64,000 nt of DNA from Methylophaga sp. OBS1 (GCF_026319365.1 NZ_JAPDMS010000003.1:366569-430568); one strand, 5' to 3'; positions 54,949 through 64,000 are shown, numbered from the stretch's first letter. Notes: a model not told the origin generated them from the letters alone. Numbers and translations are program-made.

Positions 54949-55515
54949 CTAAACAATCAGCTTGGCGAGCGCCCTGAATTCCGGGTGCGCAGCATCGCCC
55001 AGCCACTCGAACAAAACCGACTCGACATTAGTGATCACCGCACCAGCCAGCCGCATCCTCTGCAGGGCATTGAACTGGTTACCCTTGGCGCGTGAGCTGA
55101 CCGCATCTTCTATCACAAACACCTCATAGCCCTGTTTGAGCAAATCCAGCGCCGTTTGTAAAATACAAATGTGGGTTTCCATACCGGTCAGGAAAACTTG
55201 TTTGCGATCACTTTGCTGCAGAAACTGATTAACGGCCTCGACTTTCGCGGAAGAAAACCTGGTCTTTTCAATCACCGCTGTGTCGGCCGGTAATTTGCTT
55301 CGGATTGGGGCTTCCAGAGGCCCCAGCCCCTTGGGATACTGCTCTGTGGCAACCACTGGCACCGACAGCGCCTGCGCTGCAGTAAGCAGGACTTCCACCT
55401 GTTCGACCACACGATCACGCACACCCTGAGGCATGGCCGCGGTCAGTTTTTCCTGAATATCGATCACCATCAGCAAACTGTTATCGCTGTCTGCAATCGA
55501 CATATTGATTTCCAT
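54949..55515 (-). CDS. Isochorismatase-like cysteine hydrolase
   Basis: A 188-residue member of the isochorismatase/YcaC family. The catalytic triad is visible as Asp in VIDIQEKL, Lys in EKTRFSS and Cys in METHICILQTALDLL. Substrates in the family vary (nicotinamide, isochorismate and other amides), so none is assigned. The start at 55515 overlaps the tolC stop; an ATG at 55503 is the alternative. It closes the tolC-side transcript. Confidence 0.85.
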   Translation of the reverse strand: MEINMSIADSDNSLLMVIDIQEKLTAAMPQGVRDRVVEQVEVLLTAAQALSVPVVATEQYPKGLGPLEAPIRSKLPADTAVIEKTRFSSAKVEAVNQFLQQSDRKQVFLTGMETHICILQTALDLLKQGYEVFVIEDAVSSRAKGNQFNALQRMRLAGAVITNVESVLFEWLGDAAHPEFRALAKLIV

Positions 55516-55516
55516 G

Positions 55517-56836
55517 CTACGCCCCCAGCCAAGTGTTGATCTGTTGTAAATCCTCAACCGTGACGATACCGGCCGCCTGTTTCAGACGCAAGGTATCCAG
55601 AATGTAGTCATAACGCGAACGGGCGTAATCGCGGCGGGCACTGAACAGGTTACGACGAGCGTCGAGTACATCGACCGTGGTCCGGGTGCCGACTTCATAG
55701 CCTGCCTGGGTCGATTCCAGGGCTTTCTCATTGGAGATAACCGCCTGTTTCAGGGCTTTCACCCGACTGATTCCCGATATCACCCCATTGAATGACTCAC
55801 GGGTCTGGCGGGTGATAAGACGCCGTTGTTCTTCCTCGTTCTGCATCGCTTCGTCGAGTCGGTAGGCGGCTTCACGAGTTCGTGATACCACAGCCCCCCC
55901 TTCGTAGATGGGCACATTCACCTGCAGGCCGATAATGTCGGTGTGGGTTTTAGTGCTGCCGCTGAAGTTACCATCGCTCTGGGAGCTGTAATTTTTCTGC
56001 GCCACCAGATCCAGGCTGGGGTAATGGCCACTTTTCTGCAATTCGATTGTCTGTTCCGCATTATCGACATTGCTCCTGGCCACCATCAGCGCAGGATTCT
56101 GTTGTAAAGCTGTCTGACTCCATTCATCTATACTGGCTGGTTCGGGACTGACCAACGGTGATTCCGTCTCCAGTTCAGCTAAATTTTCTACATAGGTGCC
56201 GGTGGTCTCACGCAGTTGTTCGTTGGCGTTGGCCAGTGCGTTTTCAGCTTCAATCACAGCAGCACTGGCCAAGTCGAATGCGGCCTGCGCTTCGGTTACG
56301 TCGGTAATCGTCGCCATGCCCACATCAAAGCGTTGCTGTATCTGTTCAAGCTGCTTGGCGATCGCCTCTTTTTCGGCCAGCGCGAAAGTCAGATCATCTT
56401 CTGCGCCCAGCACCCCGAAATAGCGTTCCGCCACCCGCACGATCAGGGTCTGCTCGACCACAGCATAGCTGGCCGCAGCCCCCTCAATGGCAATATCAGC
56501 CAGATTGCTTTGAACAAAATTCTGACGCCGATAAACCGGCTGAACCAGGCTCAGTGAGTAGCCATGATCGTTGTATTCGGTCTTACCACCAATAAAATTC
56601 TGTGCTGAGGCATCAACCCGGGTTTTGTTGGTATTTGCCGTTAAGTCAACCTGCGGCAGAAAGTTTGCCAGTGCCTGGTCATCCAGTTCGCCTACAGCCT
56701 GGCGCGATGCCGCTTCAGCCAGTAACTGCGGATCACTTTTCAGCGACAGGGTGAATACATCGATCAGGTCCTCGGCCCAGACCTGGGGTGACATGATGGC
56801 GGATGCCAGCATGGCGCTTAATGCGAGTTTTTTCAT
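55517..56836 (-). CDS. tolC: TolC-family outer-membrane efflux channel
   Basis: A 439-residue outer-membrane factor with a signal peptide (LALSAMLASAIMSPQVWA) starting at ATG 56836 after AAGGAAGG; an earlier in-frame ATG at 56956 is rejected. Two repeats of the TolC fold are seen, with coiled-coil stretches near 130-200 and 320-400 (SIQLVQ-like QANVPIYEGG). It links inner-membrane pumps to the outside. It lies near an ABC-2 exporter, rhodanese and PIMT-like genes; a shared pathway is possible but not shown. Confidence 0.92.
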   Translation of the reverse strand: MKKLALSAMLASAIMSPQVWAEDLIDVFTLSLKSDPQLLAEAASRQAVGELDDQALANFLPQVDLTANTNKTRVDASAQNFIGGKTEYNDHGYSLSLVQPVYRRQNFVQSNLADIAIEGAAASYAVVEQTLIVRVAERYFGVLGAEDDLTFALAEKEAIAKQLEQIQQRFDVGMATITDVTEAQAAFDLASAAVIEAENALANANEQLRETTGTYVENLAELETESPLVSPEPASIDEWSQTALQQNPALMVARSNVDNAEQTIELQKSGHYPSLDLVAQKNYSSQSDGNFSGSTKTHTDIIGLQVNVPIYEGGAVVSRTREAAYRLDEAMQNEEEQRRLITRQTRESFNGVISGISRVKALKQAVISNEKALESTQAGYEVGTRTTVDVLDARRNLFSARRDYARSRYDYILDTLRLKQAAGIVTVEDLQQINTWLGA

Positions 56837-57012
56837 GTTCCTTCCTTTGGCATTGCGATGTTTGTGTGCATCTATAGGATTTAAGGCATTTAATTCATCG
56901 CTGATTTTAACAAACCGACCAGTCGGTATGTTAGCTGGAAATGAGGACAGTGCCAAACACAGAACAACGTATTGATCACGACACAGTAGTCCTTGTCGTT
57001 ATAACAAGCTGC

Positions 57013-57336
57013 CTAGTAGACTGTCATGCTGGTATCAACCTGACTTGCCCAGTCGTTCATACCACCATCCAGATTAATGACGTCTGTGAAGCCCACATGT
57101 TCCATAAACTGACCAACCTGTGCGCTGCGTTTACCACTGCGGCAAATCAACACGACAGTTTGATCTTTATAGGAAGCAAACTCTTCCAGTCGACCCGGCA
57201 TATCATTCATCGGGATATGGATGGCGCCATCAATCACACCATTAGCCAGTTCATGCGGCTCCCGCACATCAATCAGTAAAGGTTTTACACCACTCTGCAG
57301 TAGCGCCTGCAGGTCAGTTGCATTCATTTGTTTCAT
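57013..57336 (-). CDS. Single-domain rhodanese
   Basis: A 107-residue sulfurtransferase domain. The active-site cysteine is in VLICRSGKRSAQVG (CRSGKRS loop), with IDVREPHELANG at the substrate-entry side. There is no signal peptide, so it is cytosolic. It follows the PIMT-like gene by 15 bases and precedes tolC, an arrangement seen in other gammaproteobacteria. Confidence 0.9.
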   Translation of the reverse strand: MKQMNATDLQALLQSGVKPLLIDVREPHELANGVIDGAIHIPMNDMPGRLEEFASYKDQTVVLICRSGKRSAQVGQFMEHVGFTDVINLDGGMNDWASQVDTSMTVY

Positions 57337-57351
57337 GGTTTTCTCAGTATT

Positions 57352-58008
57352 TCAGAATTCAAATTCCGCTTTGGGTTCAGCGTGGAGCATGGCAGGAATA
57401 ACGGTTTCAAACAGTGATCGTGTCTGCCATTCCCGTTCATTGATCCGCTGCACTAATTGTACCGACATCGCCGGTGGCTTGCCGACAACAGCCAGCAGCC
57501 GACCTCCCACTTTGAGTTGGTTGAGATAGTCATCCGGTATGCTAATGACTGCCGCGCTAATCACAATCACATCCACCCGCTCAGCTAAAGGCCAGGATTT
57601 AGCTGCATCGCCCACCTGGAAATCGACATTATGTATATCAAGATCCAACAGGCGCTCGTGTGCCTGACGGGAGAGTTCTTCAAAATAATCGACACTGATC
57701 ACCTTGCCAGAAAGTCTGGCGAGTAAGGCGGTGAAATAGCCAGAACCGGTGCCAACTTCGAGCACAGACTCATCCCCTTTCAGAGCCAGTGCCTGTAAGA
57801 TCCTGCCTTCCACCATCGGCGGCAGCATGGTCTGACCGCAGCCTATTGGCAATTGCACGTCTGCGTAAGCAAGCCCTCTCAGAGACGGCGGCAGAAACTT
57901 GTCACGAGGGATAGTTGAGATGACCTCTAGCACGCGGGCATCAGCCACCTCATTCGGCCGCAGTTGCTGATGGACCATATTAAAATGGGCTTTATCTTGC
58001 TCGCTCAC
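57352..58008 (-). CDS. PIMT-like methyltransferase (second copy)
   Basis: A 218-residue SAM-dependent methyltransferase of the protein-L-isoaspartate type. SAM motif I is [20 protein letters not shown], preceded by QLPIGCGQTMLPP. It differs clearly from the canonical Pcm at 13134-13796 and belongs to the subgroup found beside rhodanese and tolC. Its real substrate is uncertain. The following 126-base gap separates it from the ABC transporter genes. Confidence 0.9.
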   Translation of the reverse strand: MSEQDKAHFNMVHQQLRPNEVADARVLEVISTIPRDKFLPPSLRGLAYADVQLPIGCGQTMLPPMVEGRILQALALKGDESVLEVGTGSGYFTALLARLSGKVISVDYFEELSRQAHERLLDLDIHNVDFQVGDAAKSWPLAERVDVIVISAAVISIPDDYLNQLKVGGRLLAVVGKPPAMSVQLVQRINEREWQTRSLFETVIPAMLHAEPKAEFEF

Positions 58009-58134
58009 TGACTACTCCTGTGCTAACGCGGGGTCGAGTGGCTAGGATAAGTGCTTTCTTATATAGCTGCAAGCAGTGACAAGACACGTCCGAGACAACC
58101 GCAGATCGGCTTTTAGACTCACTCTAAAGCGGTA

Positions 58135-58926
58135 TCAGGGCTTTTTGCCAGTGACTCGGTGAAACAGGGGTTCGTGTACAGACTCACGCGAGAAACGCCA
58201 GCAGGCAATCACTATAGCCAGCATCGAAAATCCTCCCAGCACGGCAATGTCTGTCAACACTGAGAAATCACTCGCTGCTGCCGGCACCGCGTGTTTCATC
58301 AGATCAACGCCATAACTGAAAGGGTTGATCAGCACCACATATTTGAGTAGCGCCGGTAGTTGTGACACCGGATACAGCGCACCACTCAAAAAGAACAGCG
58401 GAAAGATAAAGAAATTCATAATCACGGCAAAGTTATCCAGTGTTTTGGACCAGGCAGCGATTAACCCGCCAATCGCTGCGCAACAAATAGCCGTCGCAAA
58501 CGCCGGTATCAGCAGTAATAAAGCGATGTTCCAGTCAATAAGCCCGATGAGGACCAGTATCACCAGCAGCATAAAAGCCTGCACCATGGCGATAATAGTC
58601 GCAGCTATCAGCTTGGCGATCACAATCCAGTAATGCTCAATGGGCGCAATCATCATCATCCGCATGACGCCGAATTCTTTGTCATACACCAGGGTTAATG
58701 CCGACAGTAAAGCGGCAAACAGCAGGGTCATCGCAACAATACCAGGAACCAGAAAACCGAGGTAACCTTCCTGTTGACCGCCCTGCAGCATACTGCCGAC
58801 ACCACTACCGATCACCAGCAGCCAGATCAGCGGCCTGACCATGCTGCTGATAAGCCGTCCCCGCTGACGGAAGACTTTGCTTAATTCTCGTCCGGCGACA
58901 GCTTTGACGGCTAACCAGTTCTTCAT
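58135..58926 (-). CDS. ABC-2 type transporter permease
   Basis: A 263-residue inner-membrane permease with six hydrophobic segments. The motif RLISSMVRPLIWLLVIGSG at the start and MLFAALLSALTLVYDKEFG-like block near 70-90 are typical of ABC-2 exporters. Its ATG overlaps the ATPase stop by 4 bases. Related PedC-type permeases are linked to PQQ alcohol-dehydrogenase systems. Confidence 0.9.
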   Translation of the reverse strand: MKNWLAVKAVAGRELSKVFRQRGRLISSMVRPLIWLLVIGSGVGSMLQGGQQEGYLGFLVPGIVAMTLLFAALLSALTLVYDKEFGVMRMMMIAPIEHYWIVIAKLIAATIIAMVQAFMLLVILVLIGLIDWNIALLLLIPAFATAICCAAIGGLIAAWSKTLDNFAVIMNFFIFPLFFLSGALYPVSQLPALLKYVVLINPFSYGVDLMKHAVPAAASDFSVLTDIAVLGGFSMLAIVIACWRFSRESVHEPLFHRVTGKKP

Positions 58927-59855
58927 GTCACGACTCCGGTCTCAGGAGGACACACCGTCCACAGATATACATCATTCAGATTGGGTTTGCGCCACTGCAA
59001 TGAAATTACGGCATCACCCAGCGACTGCTGCAATTGGGTGAAATCGACATTTTTGTCTTTAACCCGATAAGTCAGATGTTCATCTTCCCAGATAGGCTGA
59101 CCGTACTCAGGGCTCAGTGCCTTGTTTACAGCCTCAGTATCGGCACAATCAATCTCCAGAATATAAGCCGCGAGATCGCGAATCAGCGCATTGGGTGCAC
59201 CACCATACTGCAACTCACCTTTCTGGATAAAATCCACACGATCACAGGCCACGGCTTCTTCCAGATAGTGGGTGGTGAGGAACACGGTCATGCCCTCTTC
59301 CTTGCGCAGTTGCTCGACAAACCGCCAGATCGCACGACGGTTTGGCAAATCGAGACCGATAGTGGGTTCATCCAGAAACAGGACTTTAGGTTTGTGCAAC
59401 ACGCCGCGGGCAATATCTACTGCGCGGCGCTGGCCACCGGATAGAGCAACCAGCTTCATATGCCGTTTTTTCTGCAAACCGAATATCGACAGGAGTTCAT
59501 CAATTCGCTCATTGGCCTGGACAGGTTTGAGATTGTAGAGCGCCGCCGCAAACTGCAGATTTTCATCGACCGTCATCATCCGGTCGAGTGCGGAATCCTG
59601 AAACACCAGCCCCACGGTACCTCGAATGGCCACCGGCTGTTCCACTACCGATTTATCCGCGATAAAGGCCTCACCTGAAGTCGGCGACGTCATCGTGGTC
59701 AACATATGAATGGTCGTACTTTTACCCGCGCCATTGGGGCCAAGCAGGCCATAGAACTGACCGGACTGGATGGTTAAATCGAGGTTATTAACGACAACGG
59801 CCTGACCATAGCGTTTGGTCAGGCCGCTGGCGCGAATCGCGAATTTAGAAGCCAC
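58923..59855 (-). CDS. ABC exporter ATP-binding protein
   Basis: A 310-residue ATPase. Walker A is [17 protein letters not shown], the signature is [14 protein letters not shown] and Walker B is [14 protein letters not shown]-terminal extension of about 80 residues is usual for ABC-2 drug or polysaccharide exporters. It overlaps pqqE by 11 bases, so it is translated with the pqq genes. The substrate is unknown; PQQ-dependent systems often carry such an ABC pair. Confidence 0.93.
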   Translation of the reverse strand: MASKFAIRASGLTKRYGQAVVVNNLDLTIQSGQFYGLLGPNGAGKSTTIHMLTTMTSPTSGEAFIADKSVVEQPVAIRGTVGLVFQDSALDRMMTVDENLQFAAALYNLKPVQANERIDELLSIFGLQKKRHMKLVALSGGQRRAVDIARGVLHKPKVLFLDEPTIGLDLPNRRAIWRFVEQLRKEEGMTVFLTTHYLEEAVACDRVDFIQKGELQYGGAPNALIRDLAAYILEIDCADTEAVNKALSPEYGQPIWEDEHLTYRVKDKNVDFTQLQQSLGDAVISLQWRKPNLNDVYLWTVCPPETGVVT

Positions 59856-61038
59856 TGATTTCTTTTGAATTTTTTGGATTTCTGAAGACTAAAGGTTTGG
59901 ATTCCTGAGCCGGTTTAGCGGCCTCCTCCCTGCCACGTTCAATCGCTTCCAGTATCAGATGGTGATCAGGCGACTTGCTACATACGGGATCGGCCATGGC
60001 CGGATCGCCAGTAAGCATGTAAGCCTGACAGCGACAGCCGCCGAAATCCTTGAAACGCTCATCACAGCTGCGGCAGGGCTCTTTCATCCAGTCGAAGCCG
60101 CGGAAGCGGTTGAAGTCATTGGAGTCTTCCCATATTTCGCGAATGCTCAGATCCCGCACATTGGGTAGTTCCATACCGGGCAGATCACGTGCCGCATGAC
60201 AAGGCAGCGCAGTACCATCAGGGGTGATTGTCAGAAATACATTGCCCCAACCGTTCATACAGGCTTTGGGGCGTTCTTCGAAATAGTCGGGCACCACGTA
60301 ATAAATTTTCATGTTGCCTTTCTGTTCTTCCTGGTAACGGTGCGCGGTCGCTTCTGCACGCTCAAGCTGTTCCTTCAGCGGCATCAGCTGATCGCGGTTG
60401 TGCATGGCCCAGCCGTAATACTGGGTAGTCGCCAGTTCCACATAATCCGCTTCCAGGTTGATAGCAAGATCCAGTATTTCATCCAGCTGATCAATATTCT
60501 GGCGGTGGGTCACAAAACACAGCACCATCGGGTAGCCGGCAGCTTTAACAGCTCGGGCCATATCGATTTTATGCTGAAACGCGTCGGTCCCCGCTATCAG
60601 GTTATTCAAATCTTCCGAGCTCGCCTGAAAGCTGACCTGAATATGATCCAGACCAGCGTCTTTGAAGGCCTGCGCTTTGGACGCATCCAGACCGATGCCG
60701 GATGTAATCAGGTTAGTGTAAAAGCCCAGGTTACGCGCTTCCTGGATCAGCTCCAGAATATCGGGCCGTGTCAGCGGTTCACCTCCAGACAGGCCCAGTT
60801 GGGTTGCCCCCATTGCGCGGGCCTGCTTGAACACATTAACCCACTCTTCCGTCGTCAGCTCGCTCTTGATTTGGGCGAAGTCCATCGGGTTGGAGCAGTA
60901 TGGGCACTGCAAGGGACAGGCGTAAGTGAGCTCAGCCAGCAGCCAGAGTGGTTGTCGGATATGATTCTGGGAATTGAGGCCCATTTCACCGCCGGTGCTA
61001 CCCGGGGCTTTATTCTGCTCTGATCCAGTCGTTGTCAT
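59845..61038 (-). CDS. pqqE: PqqA peptide cyclase (radical SAM)
   Basis: A 397-residue radical SAM enzyme that forms the Glu-Tyr carbon-carbon bond in PqqA. The SAM cluster motif is [11 protein letters not shown]; auxiliary cluster cysteines lie in CMNGWGN, PCHAARD and the C-terminal [19 protein letters not shown] block. The start ATG 61038 follows GGAGGAAGCTC, overlapping pqqD by 29 bases; an internal ATG at 60984 would also leave the core intact. It works with PqqD as peptide chaperone. Confidence 0.96.
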   Translation of the reverse strand: MTTTGSEQNKAPGSTGGEMGLNSQNHIRQPLWLLAELTYACPLQCPYCSNPMDFAQIKSELTTEEWVNVFKQARAMGATQLGLSGGEPLTRPDILELIQEARNLGFYTNLITSGIGLDASKAQAFKDAGLDHIQVSFQASSEDLNNLIAGTDAFQHKIDMARAVKAAGYPMVLCFVTHRQNIDQLDEILDLAINLEADYVELATTQYYGWAMHNRDQLMPLKEQLERAEATAHRYQEEQKGNMKIYYVVPDYFEERPKACMNGWGNVFLTITPDGTALPCHAARDLPGMELPNVRDLSIREIWEDSNDFNRFRGFDWMKEPCRSCDERFKDFGGCRCQAYMLTGDPAMADPVCSKSPDHHLILEAIERGREEAAKPAQESKPLVFRNPKNSKEISGF

Positions 61039-61294
61039 GAGCTTCCTCCAAAAACTGATAGACGTCATCGTCCAATTCCGCACCGTTAAAGGCAGCTTTG
61101 AGCTCAGCGATGAGTTCGCCTACGGTTTGTTTTTTCTCGCTGACACGCTTGAGAATCTCACCGGCAGCAGGATTCAGTTTCACCATACCTTCAGGGTAGA
61201 GCAGGACATAACAGTCCTGTGCCGGTTCCCACTGGAATCGGTAACCCAGTGCCAGAACCGGCACTGTGTCAGCGTTGAATTTCGGTTGTGTCAT
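61010..61294 (-). CDS. pqqD: PqqD peptide-binding chaperone
   Basis: A 94-residue winged-helix-like RRE protein that binds the PqqA leader and delivers it to PqqE. Motifs [21 protein letters not shown] and [14 protein letters not shown] fit the family. The ATG overlaps the pqqC stop (ATGA), and the end overlaps pqqE. Complete length. Confidence 0.94.
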   Translation of the reverse strand: MTQPKFNADTVPVLALGYRFQWEPAQDCYVLLYPEGMVKLNPAAGEILKRVSEKKQTVGELIAELKAAFNGAELDDDVYQFLEEAHDNDWIRAE

Positions 61295-62028
61295 TTTTCC
61301 ACTTCCACGTCCATGCAATAGGGCGGACGGTTTTCGATATAGGCCATCCACATGGCATCCAGCATCGTCCATAGGATGTCGAGTTTGAATTGCAGCAGGT
61401 CAACGGCACGTTGCTGCTTTTCGCGGGTGTCGCAGTAATCCAATGTAATCTGTAAGCCGTGTTCGACATCACGTCTGGCTTCGCTCAGGCGCTTACGGAA
61501 GTAGCGGTAACCGCGCTCATCAATCCAGGGATACAGTTCCGGCCAGTTGTCGAGACGGGCCTGGTGAATTTTCGGCGCAAACAGTTCTGTGAGTGAGGAA
61601 CCGGCTGCTTCCTGCCAGGGCGCGCGGCGGGCAAAATTGACGTAAGCATCAATCGCGAACCTTACACCGGGTAAGACATGCTCGTATGACCAGAGTTCTT
61701 CACGGCTCAGGCCAACGGATTCCCCCAATTGCAACCAGGCCTCAATACCCCCTTCCTGACCTTCGTAACCATCATGATCCAGAATGCGCTGTACCCAGTG
61801 TTTGCGCACTTCAGCATCTTCACAGTTAGCCATGATCGCCGCATCCTTGATAGGAATGGCAGTCTGGTAGTAGAAACGGTTGGCAACCCAGCCCTGAACC
61901 TGTTTCTGGTTCAGCTTACCCGTGTGCATCAACTTATGAAAAGGATGGTTGATGTGATACAGCGCTTCTTTATCGCGCAGTTTCTGTTCGAATTCTTCAC
62001 GGGACCATGGGGCGGGTTTGTCTGACAT
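61291..62028 (-). CDS. pqqC: Pyrroloquinoline-quinone synthase
   Basis: A 245-residue cofactor-free oxidase for the last step of PQQ synthesis. Conserved blocks include [36 protein letters not shown] and [22 protein letters not shown]. It lies 33 bases after pqqB. All in all a normal PqqC. Confidence 0.96.
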   Translation of the reverse strand: MSDKPAPWSREEFEQKLRDKEALYHINHPFHKLMHTGKLNQKQVQGWVANRFYYQTAIPIKDAAIMANCEDAEVRKHWVQRILDHDGYEGQEGGIEAWLQLGESVGLSREELWSYEHVLPGVRFAIDAYVNFARRAPWQEAAGSSLTELFAPKIHQARLDNWPELYPWIDERGYRYFRKRLSEARRDVEHGLQITLDYCDTREKQQRAVDLLQFKLDILWTMLDAMWMAYIENRPPYCMDVEVEK

Positions 62029-62061
62029 GCTCTTTTCCTCTCTTTAATCTGATGGCAGTAA

Positions 62062-62976
62062 TTACAGTTCGATATCCATGCCGTCGTAGGCGACTTCGAT
62101 ACCGGCTTTATTCAGAATCTGCCGTTGTTCCGATTCTTCATTCAGGATCGGATTGGTATTGTTGATATGAATCAGGATCTTGCGTGGTTTCTGCATGGCG
62201 TTGAGCAAGCTCATGATACCGCCCTCGCTGGACTGGTCTAAATGCCCCATCTCTTGCGCACGCTTGTCGCTAATACCTTCATTGGACATTTCATCATCAG
62301 TCCAGACAGTGCCATCTACCAGAATAGCATCTGCATTACTCATGTATTCCAGGACGTGGGGTTCGGCTACGCCCAGGCCCGGGGCGTAGAAAAGGTTTCT
62401 ACCGGTGCGGGTGTCTTCGATTTTCATGCCGATATTGTCGCCGGGCACCGTATTGTGACGATGTGGTGAATATGGCGGTGCCTCACTTTTCAATGGCACA
62501 GCGGTAAACACCAAACCCTCAGCAGTGGGGATGGTGAAAGACGACTGATCGGTTGCGATTTCGTGATGATTAATGCCCCGGAAGTGCCCCAGAATGTTGA
62601 AAACCGGAAAACCGGTAGTCAAATCTTCATAAACCGCTTTAGTGGTATAAACCTCCCAGGGCTTGTTATGTTCACGCAGCGTCAGCATGCCTGTGCTGTG
62701 ATCGATCTGAGCATCCGTGATTACAATTGCGGTAATCGCGGTGTCACGCACCTCACGTGCCGGTTGCAGGGCCGGGAAGTCATCCAGTTGTTTTTTGATA
62801 TCGGGTGACGTGTTGAACAAAATCCAGTCAGTGCCGTTGGCGCTCACTGCAATTGATGACTGGGTTCGGGGGCTGGCTTTAATCGTACCCTCTCTTAAGC
62901 CCTTGCAGTTAGCGCAATTGCAGTTCCACTGCGGAAAACCACCACCTGCGCCTGACCCTAATACATGTACAAACAT
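62062..62976 (-). CDS. pqqB: PqqB metallo-beta-lactamase-fold protein
   Basis: A 304-residue protein with a structural zinc knuckle CNCANC in [14 protein letters not shown] and the metal site in [13 protein letters not shown]. It has been assigned a hydroxylase role on the PQQ precursor. The ATG at 62976 follows AGAGG, and the frame starting at 63009 is rejected because the family begins [13 protein letters not shown]. It is separated from pqqA by 105 bases with a hairpin. Confidence 0.94.
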   Translation of the reverse strand: MFVHVLGSGAGGGFPQWNCNCANCKGLREGTIKASPRTQSSIAVSANGTDWILFNTSPDIKKQLDDFPALQPAREVRDTAITAIVITDAQIDHSTGMLTLREHNKPWEVYTTKAVYEDLTTGFPVFNILGHFRGINHHEIATDQSSFTIPTAEGLVFTAVPLKSEAPPYSPHRHNTVPGDNIGMKIEDTRTGRNLFYAPGLGVAEPHVLEYMSNADAILVDGTVWTDDEMSNEGISDKRAQEMGHLDQSSEGGIMSLLNAMQKPRKILIHINNTNPILNEESEQRQILNKAGIEVAYDGMDIEL

Positions 62977-63042
62977 AAATGCCTCTATCCTTCTGCTAAA
63001 CCGAATCACACTCGGTGAATGGGATTGGGTTTAACGTTGCCC

Positions 63043-63059
63043 GGGGCCACAGGGACCCC
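63043..63059 (-). promoter_or_regulatory. Hairpin between pqqA and pqqB
   Basis: GGGGCC...GGGACCCC can fold with one bulge in the pqqA-pqqB spacer. A hairpin here is consistent with higher pqqA than pqqB transcript levels seen in other PQQ producers, through processing or partial termination. Confidence 0.5.
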
Positions 63060-63081
63060 GAGCATACATCAATAACCGCTA

Positions 63082-63153
63082 TTAACGGTTGCAGATGTAC
63101 ATGGTTACTTCAAAACCAAAACGCATATCTGAGTATTCAGGTTTAGTCCACAT
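63082..63153 (-). CDS. pqqA: PQQ precursor peptide
   Basis: A 23-residue peptide from ATG 63151-63153 to TAA 63082-63084, starting [15 protein letters not shown] and ending TMYICNR. It contains the Glu-x-x-x-Tyr motif (E15-V-T-M-Y19) whose side chains are joined to become PQQ. AGAGAGG lies upstream as ribosome site. This is the expected length and sequence of PqqA. Confidence 0.97.
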   Translation of the reverse strand: MWTKPEYSDMRFGFEVTMYICNR

Positions 63154-63390
63154 AGTTATATCCTCTCTAAATTTTTTAGAAACATTGGTCACCCGACCTA
63201 TTCAGGTGACGCTTAAATGCTACACAGCTCTCAAACAAGCGACGTCAGGAATCCTCGCCTTGCTGTTCAGGATTTTCCTGAATTAACAGTTTGAACAAAA
63301 CCCAGTCCGGGAGCGGTTTTGACGCTTAATTCGTCCCTGTTTATCGTGTCTGATTTTTGCTGGCGGGAAATTCTTCTCTATGCTTTAAGG

Positions 63391-63555
63391 GAAAAAACAC
63401 CCTGATTATCAGGTTGTTTTACTCAAGTTTTCTGGCCCACTCATCAATAGAATATGAACCTGATATATTTCAGCTTCAAATATATCTCTCTCGTTTTGGC
63501 ATCCGCATTCCCGATGCCAGGATTTTTTAGCCGGGCTTCTGCCCGGCTTTTTTTT
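63391..63555 (+). ncRNA. Candidate small RNA ending in a strong terminator
   Basis: A plus-strand terminator (GCCGGGC-TTCT-GCCCGGC then eight T, 63530-63555) has no coding gene before it. A possible promoter is TTGCTG at 63357-63362 and TATGCT at 63379-63384 with a 16-base spacer. The predicted RNA of about 165 nt would have a 5' hairpin (CCTGA-TTA-TCAGG, 63401-63413) and a second hairpin (TGGCATC / GATGCCA, 63497-63519). The case rests on structure only. Confidence 0.45.
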
Positions 63556-63560
63556 ACATA

Positions 63561-63597
63561 AAAAAAGACCCGACATCCTTCGATGCCGGGCCTTTTG
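63561..63597 (-). terminator. Rho-independent terminator after xoxF
   Basis: Stem CCCGACATC / GATGCCGGG with one mismatch and a CTTC loop, followed by a U tract on the minus strand, 45 bases beyond the stop codon. Confidence 0.9.
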
Positions 63598-63641
63598 TCA
63601 GACTTGTTCGATTAATGACTTAATCGAATTGGGTCTTGGTC

Positions 63642-64000
63642 TTACAGGCTGAATACGCTCAGCACACCACCCAGGTTAGTCCAGCTAGACAGTGACTTGT
63701 ATGCACCGACTGCGCCCAGACCATCTGAGTCGCTTTCCAGGCTTGGGATCGCCATACCGATACCAGCCCAACCACCAACACCAGACAGGATGGAGATGTA
63801 CTGCTTACCATCATGCTTGTAAGTGTTGACGTTACCGATGATGCCGGATGGGGTCTTGAAGCGGAACAGCTCGCGACCGGTTTGGGCATCAACCGCTTTC
63901 AGGTAACCTTCCAGCGTACCGTAGAACACAACGTCAGAGGCAGTGGCCAGAGCACCTGACCAGACTGAGAAGCGTTCCGGGTTGGACCAGACGATTTTAC
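63642..64000 (-). CDS. xoxF: PQQ-dependent methanol dehydrogenase, XoxF type (C-terminal part)
   Basis: The last 118 residues of a periplasmic quinoprotein alcohol dehydrogenase; the gene continues beyond the window. The visible part has the eighth propeller blade: [50 protein letters not shown] and GVGGWAGIG. The wording (SVWSGAL, GNVNTY, ending [10 protein letters not shown]) is closer to lanthanide-dependent XoxF than to MxaF. The lanthanide-binding Asp lies in the missing part, so the call is inferred from the C-terminus. Confidence 0.88.
   Translation of the reverse strand, partial: KIVWSNPERFSVWSGALATASDVVFYGTLEGYLKAVDAQTGRELFRFKTPSGIIGNVNTYKHDGKQYISILSGVGGWAGIGMAIPSLESDSDGLGAVGAYKSLSSWTNLGGVLSVFSL

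Larger units (their letters stand above)
63154..63641. promoter_or_regulatory. Structured intergenic region between pqqA and xoxF
   Basis: A 488-base non-coding region. Left part (63154-63300) is the pqqA promoter/leader, with inverted repeats GTCACC...GGTGAC at 63188-63210 and TTCAGGA-TTT-TCCTGAA at 63266-63282. The right part holds the xoxF terminator and a possible plus-strand small RNA, listed separately. A short plus-strand frame across pqqA has no support. Confidence 0.6.

Noticed and set aside
63089..63286. A 65-residue plus-strand frame
   Set aside because: It crosses pqqA in antisense; no ribosome site or conserved domain.
1..64000. CRISPR arrays, tRNA or rRNA genes, prophage or complete insertion sequences
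   Set aside because: No regularly spaced direct repeats, cloverleaf-like genes, integrase/transposase genes or phage structural genes were seen.

Overview
The window looks like a stretch of chromosome from a gammaproteobacterial methylotroph, most likely Methylophaga or a close relative. The reasons are a complete pqqABCDE set beside the 3' end of a XoxF-type PQQ methanol dehydrogenase, two different formate dehydrogenases, a marine-type TonB2 energy-transduction cluster and ovothiol genes, on a background of typical gammaproteobacterial housekeeping genes. The genus is an inference from gene content and protein resemblance; no search was run. I saw no rRNA, tRNA, CRISPR array, prophage or intact insertion sequence.

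Region by region. 1-4300: a minus-strand amino-acid block, alaC-hom-thrC, followed by a small membrane protein. 4390-9000: a mixed segment with an HDOD protein, a serine-recombinase-like protein with lost catalytic arginines, an NlpC/P60 lipoprotein, a transthyretin-like gene broken by one in-frame stop, a small lipoprotein, a Ca2+/cation exchanger and a palindrome-rich non-coding stretch. 9060-14550: surE-pcm-yqaA-nlpD followed by prfB (with the classical programmed +1 frameshift) and lysS; rpoS is not at its usual place after nlpD. 14659-19154: a two-subunit cytosolic NAD-linked formate dehydrogenase. 19523-27658: a membrane-bound, periplasm-facing formate dehydrogenase operon with its chaperone, ferredoxin, DUF3305/DUF3306 proteins, a Tat-signal small protein and an unlisted 59-residue lipoprotein. 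27690-31853: parE-parC. 32007-36189: a DUF2892 protein and a cytochrome bd operon (cydP-cydA-cydB-cydX-ybgE plus a c-heme protein) with a perfect FNR/Anr site. 36474-39893: ovoA and a PLP lyase that is a good OvoB candidate. 39977-45478: a TonB2-type cluster (DUF3450, large ExbB, ExbB, ExbD, TonB, TPR) ending in a class II aldolase. 45805-52933: a NarL-type two-component system, hemL, sbcB and a TonB-dependent receptor. 53059-57000: a B12-binding radical SAM protein, DUF1289, an isochorismatase-like hydrolase and TolC. 57013-63153: rhodanese, a second PIMT-like protein, an ABC-2 exporter and pqqABCDE. 63154-64000: a structured intergenic region that may encode a small RNA, then the end of xoxF.

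How the genes fit together. Methanol is oxidised in the periplasm by XoxF using PQQ made by PqqA-E. Formate from downstream C1 oxidation can be oxidised by the cytosolic NAD-linked enzyme (giving NADH) or by the Tat-exported quinone-linked enzyme. Cytochrome bd offers a high-affinity oxidase under low oxygen. The TonB2 system could power outer-membrane uptake, for example through the receptor at 50810-52933.
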